Source: Areca catechu (taxonomy: Eukaryota > Streptophyta > Magnoliopsida > Arecales > Arecaceae). From it: a stretch of 64,000 nucleotides of DNA. The stretch's first letter is position 1. The number at the start of each line of letters is the position of its first letter. This document shows, piece after piece, positions 10,679 through 23,458 of the stretch. Below the pieces are notes generated by a model that worked only from the letters and a program-made list of their open reading frames with translations, was not told the DNA's origin and did not search any database. The DNA is taken from contig CM038053.1 of assembly GCA_021397845.1 (NCBI GenBank), forward strand, positions 145,094,541-145,158,540, written 5' to 3'. The translations under genes were made by a program, and so were the position numbers.

Positions 10679-12642
10679 TGTAAGGGAACCGAAACCCGAG
10701 TGGCACGGCTCATTGATTGTAATTTACAAACTTTTTCTATATTACATGGCACAGCGGAAGTAGATAAACAGTTTATCTAAGCACATTAATCTGATTAATA
10801 GTGGGCCTATGCAGATCTTGATGCATTTAAAGTAATGTAAATATGAAATCATGAATCTATAGTATGAAACATAGAACTATTCATGGAATCACACAATGAT
10901 GTAGTAGAAAAATATGTCACACATATAATATAAAACATACATCAGTGACAATCACCAGGATGTGAACAACTAGAAGGAAGAAGAATGGCTCTGCAAGCAG
11001 CACACGTGTACTGCCTCTACAGGTGGTTCACATGGGGTAAGGGATTTCTCCTCCTTCCTTTGAGGTACTAGCCTCTCTAGAAATAGTGTGGCAGCGGGGC
11101 ACCTTCTTCAACTCCTTGAAGAACTGCGGACTTCATCTTCAACTCCTTAAAGAACCTATTATTGAAACAGTGCTTTAACAAAGACCCAAGAACCCTTCCC
11201 AGATCTCTCTGTCCCAAACCTTCAATATAAGGTAGCACACAACAATCCCTCCCAAAACTCAAACCCCACTCTAGAGATCAGATCTTTCAATCTCTCAAGG
11301 ATCAAGCAAGATCTCTATCCTAGGAAATTGGTAGAATCTCGACCTTGATCCAAATTTGTAGTGTGGAACTTGAACCATTCACCTTCTTCCTTTTTTTTAT
11401 CAGCCCTCAAAAATAGTCTCATAATGAAACCATAATGAGGAGATAAAAAGAGATTAGTGGGAGGTTTTAGAGTCTCTTGGGATTCATATAGGTTACATGA
11501 CCTTTGGACTTCAGTAATTGGTGGGATTAAAACCTTGAAATGCCAATCATTCAATTCCATAACACTTACAGTAATGAATGAAGCATTCTTGGATTTTTCA
11601 GCATTCGGTTAGTCAAGTCAACTCGCCTTGGGTCGACTCATCTTGGGTCGACTCAATTGACTGGTTTTCCAACATTTGTCAAAAGAGTCCGAAACAATTT
11701 CCAATCATTTCAAAGTCAACAAATCAAGAAGAAACCACATGGTGTGTGACCCCATAGGTTTCAAACACTAAACCAGTAGCACGGGAATATTTTTAATGCC
11801 AGCCAAAGTTGCCACCTAGCAATGACACCCAGCATCCGGATAGGTTGAAAGTTGCAAAGCAATAAGAACCTATCAAATATGGAATACCACTGAATTTATT
11901 CCTTTAATCTCCTAATGCTCTGGATGGCTTAGGATTAAACTGCCCAACCCTAATTAGTCGATCACAATATGTCTCAAATAAAGAATCCTTGTAACTCATT
12001 AGAAGGAATGCCCTGGCCAAGGTCTTTCTCAATTGAGGCATATTAAGCATTCAATCCAAATAATTTGGAGAGATCAATCCTATATTGATCCTACTACTGC
12101 TACACAAGTACTTGACTGTACCCAGCAACCTTCAATCACCATATTAGAAATCCAGGTAGTTCGGCATCTAAGCATATTGAGTTGCTTGCAAGCTGCCATA
12201 GTGATCTCAAGTCAGAGGAATAATTCATGTCCACATTCTAATACAAAACTTTTCTTTGGCAGAAAGAGAATCTTGCATGAGAGTCACATTCAGCGAAGTA
12301 TCGAACACAGCACCTGATGTCATACCAGCATCTCCATGCTACTTGGTTAAGAGGACAACCAATAGATATGACATCAATGACCGACTCTCGATACACCATC
12401 ATCTTGAAATAGCATATCCTTTGGTCGTGAACCAGTTTATGAACTACACGATGCATCCTCTCTACATCACATACAAGGTAGCTTAAAGGACATCATCACA
12501 CAAGAGTTCAATTAGGAAGATGACATGTGATGAACAACCAGAATAAACTTTTTATTCAATTTAATAATTCACATACATATACATGAGTTGCACAACCATC
12601 TACAACCTACATGATTGGCTTTGGGACACATATTTCCCAACA
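10679..12642 (-). repeat. 5' LTR of copia C (minus strand)
   Basis: On the minus strand it starts TGTTGGGAAATATGTGTCCC and ends GGTTCCCTTACA, 1,964 bp. It is related to the 3' LTR of copia A (54809-56863), which starts TGTTTGGAATTGTGTCCC and ends GGTTCCCTTCA. It abuts the gag of copia B1 at 12643, so this element inserted there. Confidence 0.82.
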
Positions 12643-13140
12643 CACCATCCATTACAAACCCTAATTGACCTAATCGGGTGATTAAGTCAATCATTTTCAA
12701 AACATGGGTTTGAACTGATGAACCCTCACTCATGTGTGCACGGAACAACTACTTCGATATCTTGTACTGAGCAGCCCTACTTTGCTCTCCTTAAAGCTCC
12801 TTTAGATTGAGCAATATGGACTAAGGTTCCATCTCTTCAGTTGCCTCTAAAGCTCATTGCTCATTGAGGCCAACATGATGCACCTGACAGTCATACTGTT
12901 ATTTAGCCACATTTTATGTGTGGCCCTTTCCTCCTCAAAAGCATCCTCTCCGATCAGCTCTAGATCCGAAGAATCAAGAATATAAGAAAGCTTTTCCTAA
13001 GTTAGTATTATCCTCACATTCCTCAACCAGTCCATATAATTGGGACCAATCAACTTATTGGCATCTAAGATGCCCCGTAGTGATAAATTTGAAGCCAAAA
13101 TAAAATCTATATTTAATTAAGAACAATATAAGCATACTAC
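12643..13140 (-). pseudogene. gag fragment of copia B1
   Basis: Minus-strand translation gives NKLIGPNYMDWLRN, then EERATHKMWLN and RCIMLASMSNEL, the N-terminal Gag signature of plant copia elements (capsid precursor). It has several stops and is cut at its 3' side by the copia C LTR at 12642. The plus-strand copia B2 Gag at 18458-18842 is its closest relative in the window (ANKLTGLNYVDWLRN, EERAIYKMWQN). Confidence 0.8.
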
Positions 13141-14499
13141 TCAAGATGACATTCATAACTAGATAAGGACTTTATATCTAATTATGTCTTCCACTATTTT
13201 ATTCGAATACCATAACCCTCACCTATGGCAAGTGAGAAACCTTACCAAGTTTCTTTAGTAGGGTTGAGATCCCAATTCCTCATGAGTGCCTTATGTTACA
13301 CAACAAACACTCATGAATTCAAAGATAGGAATTTCTTTCCAATTGCAACATATGCAATTCTCAACAAATGAACTACCTCTAAGACACTAATAGTCTTGTG
13401 TTACACAATAAATTATAATATCTTTGTTTAGTCAGACCCTTCATTTTCATATAGACATGTTCGAATAATATTGCCCTTGTGTTACACAATAAAGCAATAC
13501 TGCCAAACATGCTATAAAGCAAAAACTGCACTAAGATAATTCATATTTAACACTAGGGTAGGCCTTGTGTTACACAACAAACCTACTATAGTTGTTAATA
13601 TGAACTATACCTAGCATGAAGGAAGGCAAACTGTAGTGTGTTAATTCAATTAACATTTCCAATTTAAGGTGCAGATATAGCCAAATTGGCTAGGTAAGTA
13701 GAAGAGATGAGGGGGTCCCCCTATTGCTTTCCTTAGACACCAAAATAATTGGCCAGGTCAGACAACGGAACCAATTAAAAATCTCATGCCCTTTACCTTT
13801 TCAGAATCACTTGCCTAGACACTAATTGGTTAATCATATAACCCTAAATGAATTTTGACTCTTGATTAACTTACACTATGACTAAATATTTTAATTATGA
13901 GAGCTTTTAGTGGTCTCAAACACATCCTAAGTAAACATAATATTCATGACATCATATAAGCATATAAATCCTAATATACATAACATAGCATGATTATGAC
14001 AATAATCCATTCACTTCACTTGTTCATGGGATATGACCATAGTGTCACCCCAACACGCCATAGGAGATCCCATTGAATGAGAAGAGAGGGCCTTTAAAGT
14101 CTACTTGGCTTCTATGACCGGACGGCCATGGTGACTAACCCAATCCAAAGCAGTTACTTGGATATAACATATCATATGACATGATATTCATTCCAACAAT
14201 CAAGCATATTAATCTTAATATGCATACCATAGCTTGATTGTAATATCAACCTCACTTGTTCATGAGATATGGCCACAGTGGCACCCCAACATACCATAGG
14301 AGATCCCATTGAATGGGATGAGAGGGCCATGAAACCCTAAGTAACTCTTATGATTGGATGACCATGGTGACTAACCCAATTCGAAGCAGTTACTTGGATA
14401 TAACATATCATATTGTATTTTAAACAATCATGCATTGCTACATATCATAGTAAGCAATCATTACTAATTGCATGGACCATTAATTAAACAAATAAGGGG
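13141..14499 (-). mobile_element. Leader of copia B1 with repeated palindromes
   Basis: Long non-coding leader between PBS and gag on the minus strand. It contains four copies of the palindromic word TTGTGTTACACAA or a close variant at 13291, 13396, 13477 and 13565. A tandem duplication of about 230 bp (13980-14230 and 14210-14470) includes the CATAGGAGATCCCATTGAATG module. The same features occur in mirror order in the copia B2 leader. Confidence 0.72.
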
Positions 14500-14511
14500 G
14501 CTCTAATATCA
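14500..14511 (-). promoter_or_regulatory. Primer-binding site, copia B1
   Basis: The minus strand reads TGATATTAGAGC, a decayed form of TGGTATCAGAGC, placed beside the LTR end. Confidence 0.65.
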
Positions 14512-14512
14512 T

Positions 14513-16899
14513 TATTGGGTTTTGGTGGTACAGTGGAAGAATGATTTTGAAAATTTTTTATTTTGAAATTCCAAACAACGAGAAACCCTAAGCCTAAGAT
14601 CCCTTATTCATTACAATTAACAAGTCACCCAAATAGGGTTTGGAAAAATACCTAGAATGCTAATTCCTTCTTCTTTCAACTAGGTACACAAGTGCAGGCC
14701 CTCTAGAGGTGATCCACATAAGAATTGTACCTAGGAACCACTCCTTAGTAGGTTGCTTAATCCATTGTGACTCTTCTAATGGCCTTTCTTCCTTTGGCAG
14801 CCTCTCCTTCCTTGCTCAGACCCTTATCCTCAAGTAGAGCACTCTGAGCCCTCTCCAAAATCTTTCTTCACTCTCTTTATCACTTTCTAATTCACTTCCT
14901 AAGCCCTTGTCTTAAAATGGTGGACTTGTCTTAAGGCAAGACCTATGTTCTAACAAGGGAAGGAAGAGATGAGGAAATCTAAGTGGCAGAGTGTAAGAAT
15001 GTAGGAAAGAAAGGATGAAATCAGATTACCATCGGCCTAAACATTGAAGGAAATTTATAGGAGATGGAGGGGTGCCAATAAAGGCTCTTCTTCAGCCTTT
15101 GATTTGTCAAATAATAGGTTATATAAGACCCTTCATTAAGAAGGAGTCTTATCTTGAAACATCATGACCGTTCCTGTGCCAAAGGCCTTATTCATGTCTT
15201 CTGGATAATGCTGGCTTTTTCTCTTCATGCCATGTGGCATATAACTGGCTGATAGGGGTCTAAAGATGGTGTGGAAGTAATGTGACTTATCCAAGAGTCA
15301 AGTTCCTTCATTAAGAAGGAATCTTGGATTTGAAATGTTGTGGTATACATAAAGGGACGAACCCTTCATGTGCGCGCCAACTTAGTTCACCACCTAACCT
15401 TCTTTTCTACCAGTAATAAGTCAGGACATTTGGACATGGGATAAGGCTAGGGATGCCTTGTTTCACTTGGAAACAATTCCCCAAAGTAGGACTCTAGGTC
15501 CTTTCTGCACCCCATTTATTCTAGCATAAAAACCAAATTGGTGCCAAGAGTCCTTAAAACTTAGGACTCTTCAAATAAATAGATAAAGGCTGATTAAATC
15601 TGGATACAACTAGATAATTGCTGCCCCACATTGGACTCAACCCAATCTAGGATTTCCTTAAATTGGTTAGCCCATTAAGCAATCTTTAGACCCAATTCAA
15701 TTGGGTTAGGAGTTAGGTTAGCATACACATGCTAGTGTGTAATCTAGCTAACCAATTAGGATCCCATAACCCTAATAAAATACCAATTGACTTCCTAGGC
15801 CAATTCTCTAATGTGTACGATCCTTTGGGTTACACATCTCGCCAGTAGTAGGTCTAGGTCCAAGCCAATTCAATTTAATCAAACTCGTTTGACCTAATTA
15901 GGTCACATTGAGCTAACCTAAGTTGCCAATTCGAACTAGCTTTCGAATTGACTCATGAATCCAATTGAATTGATTCATGAAAACCTACAAGACATGATTG
16001 ATGTCTAACAACATGTCATGCCTACCTAGAAGATATAAGATTTGGTAAAAAGTACCAACATACCTTTCAGTGGGAAGTTACTGTGCAATTCAAGCTTTCG
16101 ATCTCCCTTTATCCTAAATAAGTGATGGGTATGGATAATTGTCAAACCCTAGTATTTAGTCATTTCAAATCTCAATTCGATAATGAAGACTCTACTGATG
16201 ATTGATTAGAAACTACTTTTAATCTCATCCTGCTTTGATCAATGACTCCCTAAGTCATTAGTCGAAGAGATTACATGGGATAACATTTTCTCTTACAAGG
16301 AATGATCGATTCCTTGTTGATCCACGGACATCCTTCATACACCTTCCACCATATCTGAGAACACCTCGTACATGAATCAATATCATGAATGAGTATGAAC
16401 CAAAACATGGCTTAGTGTGTAAGGAACCATGGTGATCTCAGGTCTAAAGATCACTTGTACAACTCCCACTATAAGAACTATCTCTTAACATGTAATAAGA
16501 CTTCCATAAAATATTCTTAGTGTGGATCAGTTCGATGAACTTATACCCTAATGAGCACCCTTATCCTTGTATTAGTATCTCTATACAAGTAGCTGTGAGA
16601 CCAACCACCCTCTCCATCGAGCATACATAGGATAAATTGTCTTTTCGGAAGCATCGATCCATGAATCGATGATCCAATGACTAAAAATATTTTAGATTAG
16701 GATTTATAGGAACTTTGGTCTCATTGTTATAATCTTCATCATAACCCTAATTCCTTTTCCCTAATCTATGGGATTCATCATAATCTTTAAATAAGACACA
16801 GCAATATGATGAAACACAATGCCTTTTATTAATTCAATAATGTCATACAAGAGTTGAAAGATTACAAAAATGCCCTCATAAAGATTGGTTTTTAGGGCA
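14513..16899 (-). repeat. 5' LTR of copia B1 (minus strand)
   Basis: On the minus strand it starts TGCCCTAAAAACCAATC and ends near CCCAATA (mutated from CCCAACA), about 2.39 kb. Its 3' part (plus 14513-14770) is related, in inverted orientation, to 16920-17141. No coding frame was recognised in it. Confidence 0.72.
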
Positions 16900-17141
16900 C
16901 TTTTCTTTCACTTTCTTTGTCTGGTTCTTGTGTGGATCACCTTTGGAGGGCATGCACTTGTGTGCCTTGTAGAAATAAAGGATTATAGTGCTTCAGGAAT
17001 TCTTCTATATTCTTAAAGTATTGATTTATTGATTGTCATGATCAAGTGGTCATAGGGTTTAGGGTTCCAGCTAGTTAGGATTTTAAAAATGAAAGTTTTG
17101 AAACCCGATCTTCCATTGTGCCCGGCCCAAGGAACCCAACA
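16900..17141 (+). repeat. 3' end of the copia B2 LTR (fragment)
   Basis: Ends GGAACCCAACA immediately before a PBS. It shares GTGTGGATCACCT and GCACTTGTGT blocks with the copia B1 LTR in opposite orientation. The first two kilobases of this LTR are missing. Confidence 0.7.
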
Positions 17142-17142
17142 G

Positions 17143-17154
17143 TAGTATCAGAGC
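17143..17154 (+). promoter_or_regulatory. Primer-binding site, copia B2
   Basis: TAGTATCAGAGC, one base away from the initiator tRNA-Met complement, directly after the LTR end CCCAACA. Confidence 0.75.
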
Positions 17155-18457
17155 CACCTTGATGCATGCAATTAGTAGTCACTTTAGAGTTAATTGCTTG
17201 CTATGATATGAATCGATGCATGATTAGTTCAAATTTCATATATGTGATATGTTATATGCTAGTAACTGCTTCAGATTGGGTTAGTCACCATGGCCATCCA
17301 GTCATAGGAGCCAAGTAGGATTTAAAGGCCCTCTCTTTTCATTCAATGAAATCTCCTATGGCATGTAGGGGTGCCATTGTGGCCTTATCCCATAAACAAG
17401 TGAGGTGAATGGATCGTTATTTGAATCATATTTATGTTATGCATATTAGGGTTAAAGGCCCTTTCTTTTCATTCAATAGGATATCCTATGGTATGTAGGG
17501 GTGCCGCTTTGGCCTTATACCATGAACAAGTGAGATGAACGGATTGTTATTTGAATCATATTTATGTTATGCATATTAGGGTTAATATGCATGTTTTGTT
17601 GGAATGAATGTCATGATAACATGATGAATTAGGATGTGCATGAGACCATCAAAGCCCTCATAAAATCATATTTAGTTGTAGTGTAACTAATCATGATACA
17701 AATTTGATTAGGGTATGATCAGCTAATTGGAGTCTTGGCAAGTGGTTCTGGGAAGGTAAAGGGAATATGGTTTTTAATTGATTCTGTTGACTGACTTGGC
17801 CAATTTAATTGGTATCTAAGGAAATCAATAGGGGGACCCCCTCATCTCTTCCACTTACCTGGCCAATTTGGTAACATCTAAATCCTAAGTTGGTAATGTT
17901 GATTGATTAAGCACACCATAAGATTGCCTTCCTTCATGCTAAGCCAAATCCATGTCAAAAACTATAATAGATTTGTTGTGTAACACAAGGTCTCTTTAGG
18001 ATTTCATATAATATTTGTCTTGGTGCATGTTATGCTTTATAGCATGATTGATGGTGTTGCTTTGTTGTGTAACACAATGGCAACATTATTCAATTATTGT
18101 TATATGGAAATGAAGGGTCTGACTAAACTAAGACATTATGCTTTGTAGTGCACACACAGGCCTATAAGTGTCTTAGAGGCAAGTGTTATGCTGAAAATTA
18201 CAAGAGATGCAATTGAAAAGGGGTTTTTCTATCTTTGAACTCATGGGTATTTGTTGTATAACACAAGGCATTCATGAAGAATTGGGATCTCAACCCTACT
18301 AAGAAAGCCCTGGGAGGCTTTCCTGCTTACCATAGTTGAGGGTTATGGGATTTGTTAGAAAATAGTGGGAGACACAATTAGATACAAAAAGTCCTTGTCT
18401 AATTATGAATATTATCATGAGTGGTCTGCTTATAGTTATTCTTTATTTAACGTAGAT
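17155..18457 (+). mobile_element. Leader of copia B2 with repeated palindromes
   Basis: Non-coding. It contains two tandem copies (about 136 bp each, 17320-17590) of the CCTATGG(C/T)(A)TGTAGGGGTGCC module. Near-palindromic TTGTGTAACACAA words lie at 17976 and 18065, with a degenerate copy near 18142 and a variant at 18254. The order and spacing mirror those of the copia B1 leader. Confidence 0.72.
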
Positions 18458-18842
18458 TTTAACATCATAGCTTCTACTCTTTCACTGCGGGGCATCTTGG
18501 ATGCCAATAAGTTGACTGGTCTGAATTATGTAGATTGGTTGAGGAACTTGATAATTGTATTAGCTCAGGAGAAAATTGATCATATACTCGATTCTCCTGA
18601 CCCACTTCTGGTAGGAGAGGATGCTACTAAGGAGGAAAGGGCCATATATAAAATGTGGCAGAATGATAGCATGACTATCAAGTGCATAATGTTGGCCTCA
18701 ATAAGAAATGAGTTACAGAGGTGACATGAAGCAATAGAACATTAGTCTATATTGCTTAACCTTAATGAGATATATGGAGAGAATAGTTAGACTACTCGAT
18801 ATGAAATATCGAAGTAGTTGTTCCGAGCATGCATGAGTGAGG
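18458..18842 (+). pseudogene. gag N-terminus of copia B2
   Basis: The frame reads ASTLSLRGILDANKLTGLNY then DWLRNLIIVLAQEKIDHILD and EERAIYKMWQND, the conserved N-terminus of copia Gag, which forms the capsid. It is open to 18724, then has stops. It is interrupted after 18842 by a solo LTR and resumes at 20092. The open frame from 18365 starts upstream of the homologous region, so the true start is uncertain. Confidence 0.82.
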
Positions 18843-20091
18843 TGATGCGAAACTATATATGCATGCAGATTATTTTTATGTTATTATATATTAAGTTAGA
18901 TATTTGAATCCCGAAGATCAAACCAAGAAAAGATGTAAAGAGTTCTATATGATAACTAAGAAGCAAAAGCATGCATAATAGGACCTAATAAGCAATAGAA
19001 AGGGGATCGCCGAGGCTAAGAAGTCTCGGTTGGGCTAGTTTATCCTCAATAAAGTATCTGGCAGGCAGAGGGGGTGTACCTGACAATAGTTGATGCACCC
19101 GATGCCGATCGTATGTGAAGGGGTCTCTCTCACTCCCAGATATGGCCTAGAAAATCAAGCTGGAACCCGCGAATTCCTGGCTTTCTGCTCGAGATCGATT
19201 GTGGCCCGACTGGAGTCATTGGATTCGTAGAAGCTGAGGGACCTGCAAACAACCTTTCACGGGTGAGAAAGCAAAGCAAGGATGGAGATAGAAGAGGGAA
19301 AACAGCAAGGGAAGAAGGATTTATGGTTGGGCGGCCAGGGTTTGGAGAGGTAGATGGAGACTAGAGGCAGGCGCAGGACACTGGGAAGAAGAAGGGCTCA
19401 CACAGAATCCCTTTCTAGCACACAGCATGTAGGGCACATCAAAGTTGTAAACTCAATTTTATTTCATGAAAAGATACCTTCATAAAAGATATTAGAGTCT
19501 CTTAAATATACTCTTAGACTTGGCCCCCAAGTAAGGTTACATTAGTCTTTACCTAGGAGTTTTAATCCAACCCCAACTCTAGCTAGAATACATGGTAGGC
19601 TAGGTAAAAAAATCCCTTAATTCTCTCCCTCTCTCACTTGCCTTGGTCAACCAAGAGGGGTGACTCTAAGTGGCCGACCAAGGGGAAGGTGACCATAAGC
19701 TTGGCGCCCTTTGGTTCTCCACCTGGGTCCTAGTTGGCCCAATTTGCTTCAGGCTGTGGTCCAGGGCTTCATGGCTTCGGATTTGTCTTCCACGCTTCTG
19801 ATTTCATGGTCTTCAAAGCTTCTAGTTGGGTCTCCATGTCTTGGTCTTTATGTCTTCAGTTGGGTTGGTCTTCACTTGGACTGGCTTGGTCTTCTCTTGT
19901 ACTTGGGCTAACATGTACAGGACTCAAGAAGAAGACTAGCTCAACATGAGCTAATTAGTACAGGACTCAAGTGATAAAATAATAACTCGCTAGACTAAGC
20001 CTTTATTATAGATGGACTCAGATACTACTAATTAATCCATAGAGGGTTGAGAAGCCTCTGTCTTATTCTGGTGCCTCTGGTGTCCCCACCA
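18843..20091 (-). repeat. Solo LTR (chromovirus type) with perfect TSD
   Basis: Minus strand TGGTGGGGACACC ... TTTCGCATCA, 1,249 bp, flanked by TGAGG on both sides (18838-18842 and 20092-20096). It interrupts the gag of copia B2. It is related to the terminal LTR at 57864-59279: both share TCAACATGAGCT, GATAAAATAA and CATAGAGGGTTGAGAAGCCTC. Confidence 0.87.
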
Positions 20092-21136
20092 TGAGGGCTC
20101 CTCTATCTAGGCACATGTCCTCAAGATGATTGACCTAATCACTCGATTAGGTCAACTAGGATTTGTGATGAATTGTGAGCTTAATCAGGACATGATCCTG
20201 CTGTCACTCCCAGATTCCTTCTCAAAGCTTTTCATGAATTACCACATGAACAAATTGAACTTATCATTGCTTGAGCTACTGAATATGCTCAAGACAGCAG
20301 AGAGCCATTTTAAAGGTGACAAGGCTCAACTTCTTCTAGTTGATGGAAAGAAGAAGCAGGCAATGAGGAAGGGTTCAAAAAAGAAGAAGAATCCTAAGAG
20401 TAGCTTTCAGAAGAGGAAGAATGCAAGGAAGCCCTCTGCTGATGGGACGTGCTATCATTATGGGAAGCAAGGGAATTGGAAGAAGAATTGCATGTTGTAT
20501 CTTGCAAGTCTAAAGCAGGATGCTGGTGGAGCATTTAAAGATTTGTACATGATACAAACAAACCTCTCATTGAGTTCTTTGGTTTCTGATTCATGGATAC
20601 TTAATACTGCATGTGGGTCTCATATTTGCAAGTCATTATAGAGGTTGCAGAGACCTAGAAACTTGAAGATGTGTGAATTCGAGCTATTTGGTGCAAGTGG
20701 TGAACCCATTTATGCTGAAGTTGTTGGCACCTATTTAATGTTATTGCCATCGGCAATATTTTTGAAATGAAAGATTGTTATTATGAACCCAACATTATCA
20801 AAAATGTTATTTATGTACCTTTGTTGCTAAAACAAGGTTATGAAATAAATTTAACGAGCCATGGGTGCTCGATTTTCTTTAAAAATAAATTCTTTGGTTA
20901 TGGTACATTTGCAAATATTTTTTTTAATTCTATCACTCAATGATGAGGTTATGCTTGTTGAAAACAAGAAGAGAAAGAGAGATGATGTAAATGTTACATT
21001 TCTTTGGCATTGCCATTTGGGTCTTATTGGTGAATCTAGGATAAACAAGTTGTACAAAGAAAACTTCTTTGATTCTTTTGATCTTGAATCATTAGGAACT
21101 TGTGAGTCCTGTCTCATGGGAAAGATGACCAAGTCT
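20092..21136 (+). pseudogene. gag C-terminus, protease and pre-integrase part of copia B2
   Basis: After the solo LTR the frame 20126-20641 gives the Gag C-terminus: a leucine-rich stretch, a lysine-rich nucleic-acid-binding stretch and a damaged zinc knuckle, CYHYGKQGNWKKNC, in which the second Cys is Tyr and the His is Asn. A protease remnant follows (DSWILNTACGSHIC; the catalytic Asp position is Asn). After stops, 20940-21136 encodes the GAG-pre-integrase block with FLWHCHLGLIGESRINKLYK and CESCLMGKMTKS. The element is cut at 21136 by a chromovirus LTR, and integrase core, RT and RNase H are lost. Confidence 0.82.
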
Positions 21137-22360
21137 TGATGCGGGATGACTTTAAGATTGCTAAACATGCAGGAAAAATAGTAAACTAATTTTTTTATAA
21201 TTTTTTTATAATTTAATTTGTAGGCTAAATTTTCAAAATAAAGTAAGAACTAGCAGGGATAAAAGCAATGCAAAGATTCATCATATTACAGTATAACTCA
21301 TGCAAGATAATAAAATAGCCAGGACCCAAGAGTTGAGAAACTCCCGATTTAGGATAGCTTTCTTCAATCAGACCGGAGGTTAAGAGTAGGGAAGGTTTCT
21401 TACCTGTCGAAGATTGAAAACTTTGCAATAGAAGAGATCACATAGCACTCTGATTGGAGTTTGGATGATAAAGCTTGGTTCCCCTGATTAGATGGCTGAT
21501 TTGGGTAGTCCTAGAGGCAAGGAAAGCCTCCTCTGGGGAGCTGAAACACCTTGAAGATCCTGCAAGCATCAAGGGTGAATCAAAATAGCAAAGAAAAATT
21601 GGAATGGAAACTAGGGTTTAAGAGAAATCAGGATTAGGGTTAGGAGTGGGTGGCTCGGGGAAGAAGAAGCTCCTTATCTTGGACGGCAGCTAGAGCTTCA
21701 CTTCCTTAGGCATGGCTGATCTCCTGGGATGTAGATGGAAGCTAGGGCAACAGGGGTTCGGCCAAGGTACACAAGGAGAGCACTCAAACAAAACAACATA
21801 ACCAACACAAAAGTAAACATAAGGCAATGACTCCAAAATTTCAACAAGGTTGTATTTATAAGAGAAAGTTGATTACAAGAGGAAGAGGAGATTGGTATTT
21901 ATAGAGCTCCCTGCCCTCTCTTAACTAGGGTTACACTTAGGTTAACAAGCCTTTTCCTAGTTAGATTACAAGTCCTTTTCTAGCTAGGTTAGAATTTCAA
22001 ATCTTAAAACAACTAGGAACATAAATCCTACCTAGGTTAGACTAGTCTTCTCCTTCTCACTTAAGGACACTTGGACTTGGTCAACCCTTCAAGGATGTCA
22101 AGGCTTGGCATGTTGGGCTTCAAGACAGCAAGGGGCTGGCCCAAAAAGGTGGATGGCGCATGGGCTTGGGCCTCTTGGAAGTTGGGGTGGCCTGGTAGCA
22201 TGGTAGTAGGAATATTCCATGGAATCTTGCTTCTTAAGGGCTTGAGCTTGGTGCCTGGGCTTGATCTTTTTGAACTGGATGCAGGTGGACCTCTGGATTC
22301 ATGGGAGCCCTGGTCTCGGAATATGCTCTGGATCTGGAAGGGAATCTGGGCATCTAGAGG
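21137..22360 (-). repeat. Truncated chromovirus LTR (minus strand)
   Basis: Its left edge TGATGCGGGATGAC is the complement of a ...CCCGCATCA LTR end. The body matches 58560-58930 (GGGCTTGAGCTTGGTGCCTGG and the preceding GGGGTGGCCTGG block). A minus-strand TATA box (CTCTATAAATA) lies at about 21896-21906. The LTR is cut at 22360 by the TGATGGGG-type element, and its other half is not found on the far side. Confidence 0.78.
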
Positions 22361-23340
22361 TGATGGGGATCTAGGGCAAGTCTAGATTCTTTTTTCTATT
22401 TTTCTTATTTTCTCATATTTTTTTATTTTTGTCTATTCCCGCTATTCCACCTATTCCCACTATCCAGCTTTATCCCAAACTTATCCCCACCTTATTCCTG
22501 CCTTGTTCCATCTCCTTCTCGTGATTTTAAACAACTTCCCAAACCTTAGCCGCCACCCCATCGCCCCAAGATCCAGGCTGCCCGATCCCCAGCCGCCATT
22601 GCTGACCCGCCATCGGTGCTCGCCGGCCTCACCCTCATCGAAAAATCCAGTCGCCCGTCGCCTAAGGCTATGGGAAGATGAATGGACGTGGAGGCATCCA
22701 TCCACCGCCAGCCCATAACCGTCGCTGCCGCCATCATGGTCGCCGCCACCGCTGGCCTACAACCGGCCGCCCGCCAGCCCGCCATCCGCCAGCTCACGCC
22801 CGGCCACCGGGGGGCCCTTGCCGGTGCCCTGGACCCCACGGCCATGGGGAAGCCCAACGGATGCATCCGTCCGTTTGACACCACCGCCCGCCTGCCGCCG
22901 TCCCGCCGTCCTGCCGTCTGCCGGCCAAGGCTCGACCGCCAGAGGTCCTCGCTGGTGCCCGGGGACCCCATGCCCGTGGGAGACCAAACAGCATGCCCAG
23001 GGCATGCCGTTCCCATCCTTTGCCGCCACCCCGCCTGCAGCTCGCCGCCCACCATCTATCGCTCGCCGTCCGCCAGCCTCGTCTGCCTTCTGCTTCCTGG
23101 CCGCCCGTCGTCCGTCGGTTATCGCCGAAGATCGATCTTCCTCTGTGCATGTCCACGAGAGATGGTTTTGCATGCTTTCTAGAGCAGTCCAAGTAGCATG
23201 CTTTTCAAAGTAGATCATCAAGCCAACATGCTTCTTAAAGTAGATCAGTACCAATATTGATGTAGCATGGATTTTGATGTAAATTATTTTTTATTTTTGG
23301 TATATTTGGGGGCTAAGTAATTGAGGGGTTTGTTTGGTTT

Positions 23341-23358
23341 TTCTATATAAAGGGCCCC
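23341..23358 (+). promoter_or_regulatory. TATA box of the TGATGGGG-type LTR
   Basis: CTATATAAAGGGCCCC, the same core as in chromovirus A (939), located about 630 bp before the LTR end. Confidence 0.65.
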
Positions 23359-23458
23359 TCCCCCTCTTGTAAAAAAAAGTTGAATAGAAATTTTTGGTTT
23401 AGCCACTGGTTCTGGTTCTGGTTCTAAGCTGAAGCCTGTTTGCCTTCATTCTCTGCTA

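Noticed and set aside
22546..23254. Long overlapping open frames on both strands (up to 169 codons)
   Set aside because: They lie in a GC-rich part of an LTR where stop codons are rare in all frames. No frame shows a recognisable domain, and composition (Ala, Arg, Gly, Pro) is that of GC-rich non-coding DNA.
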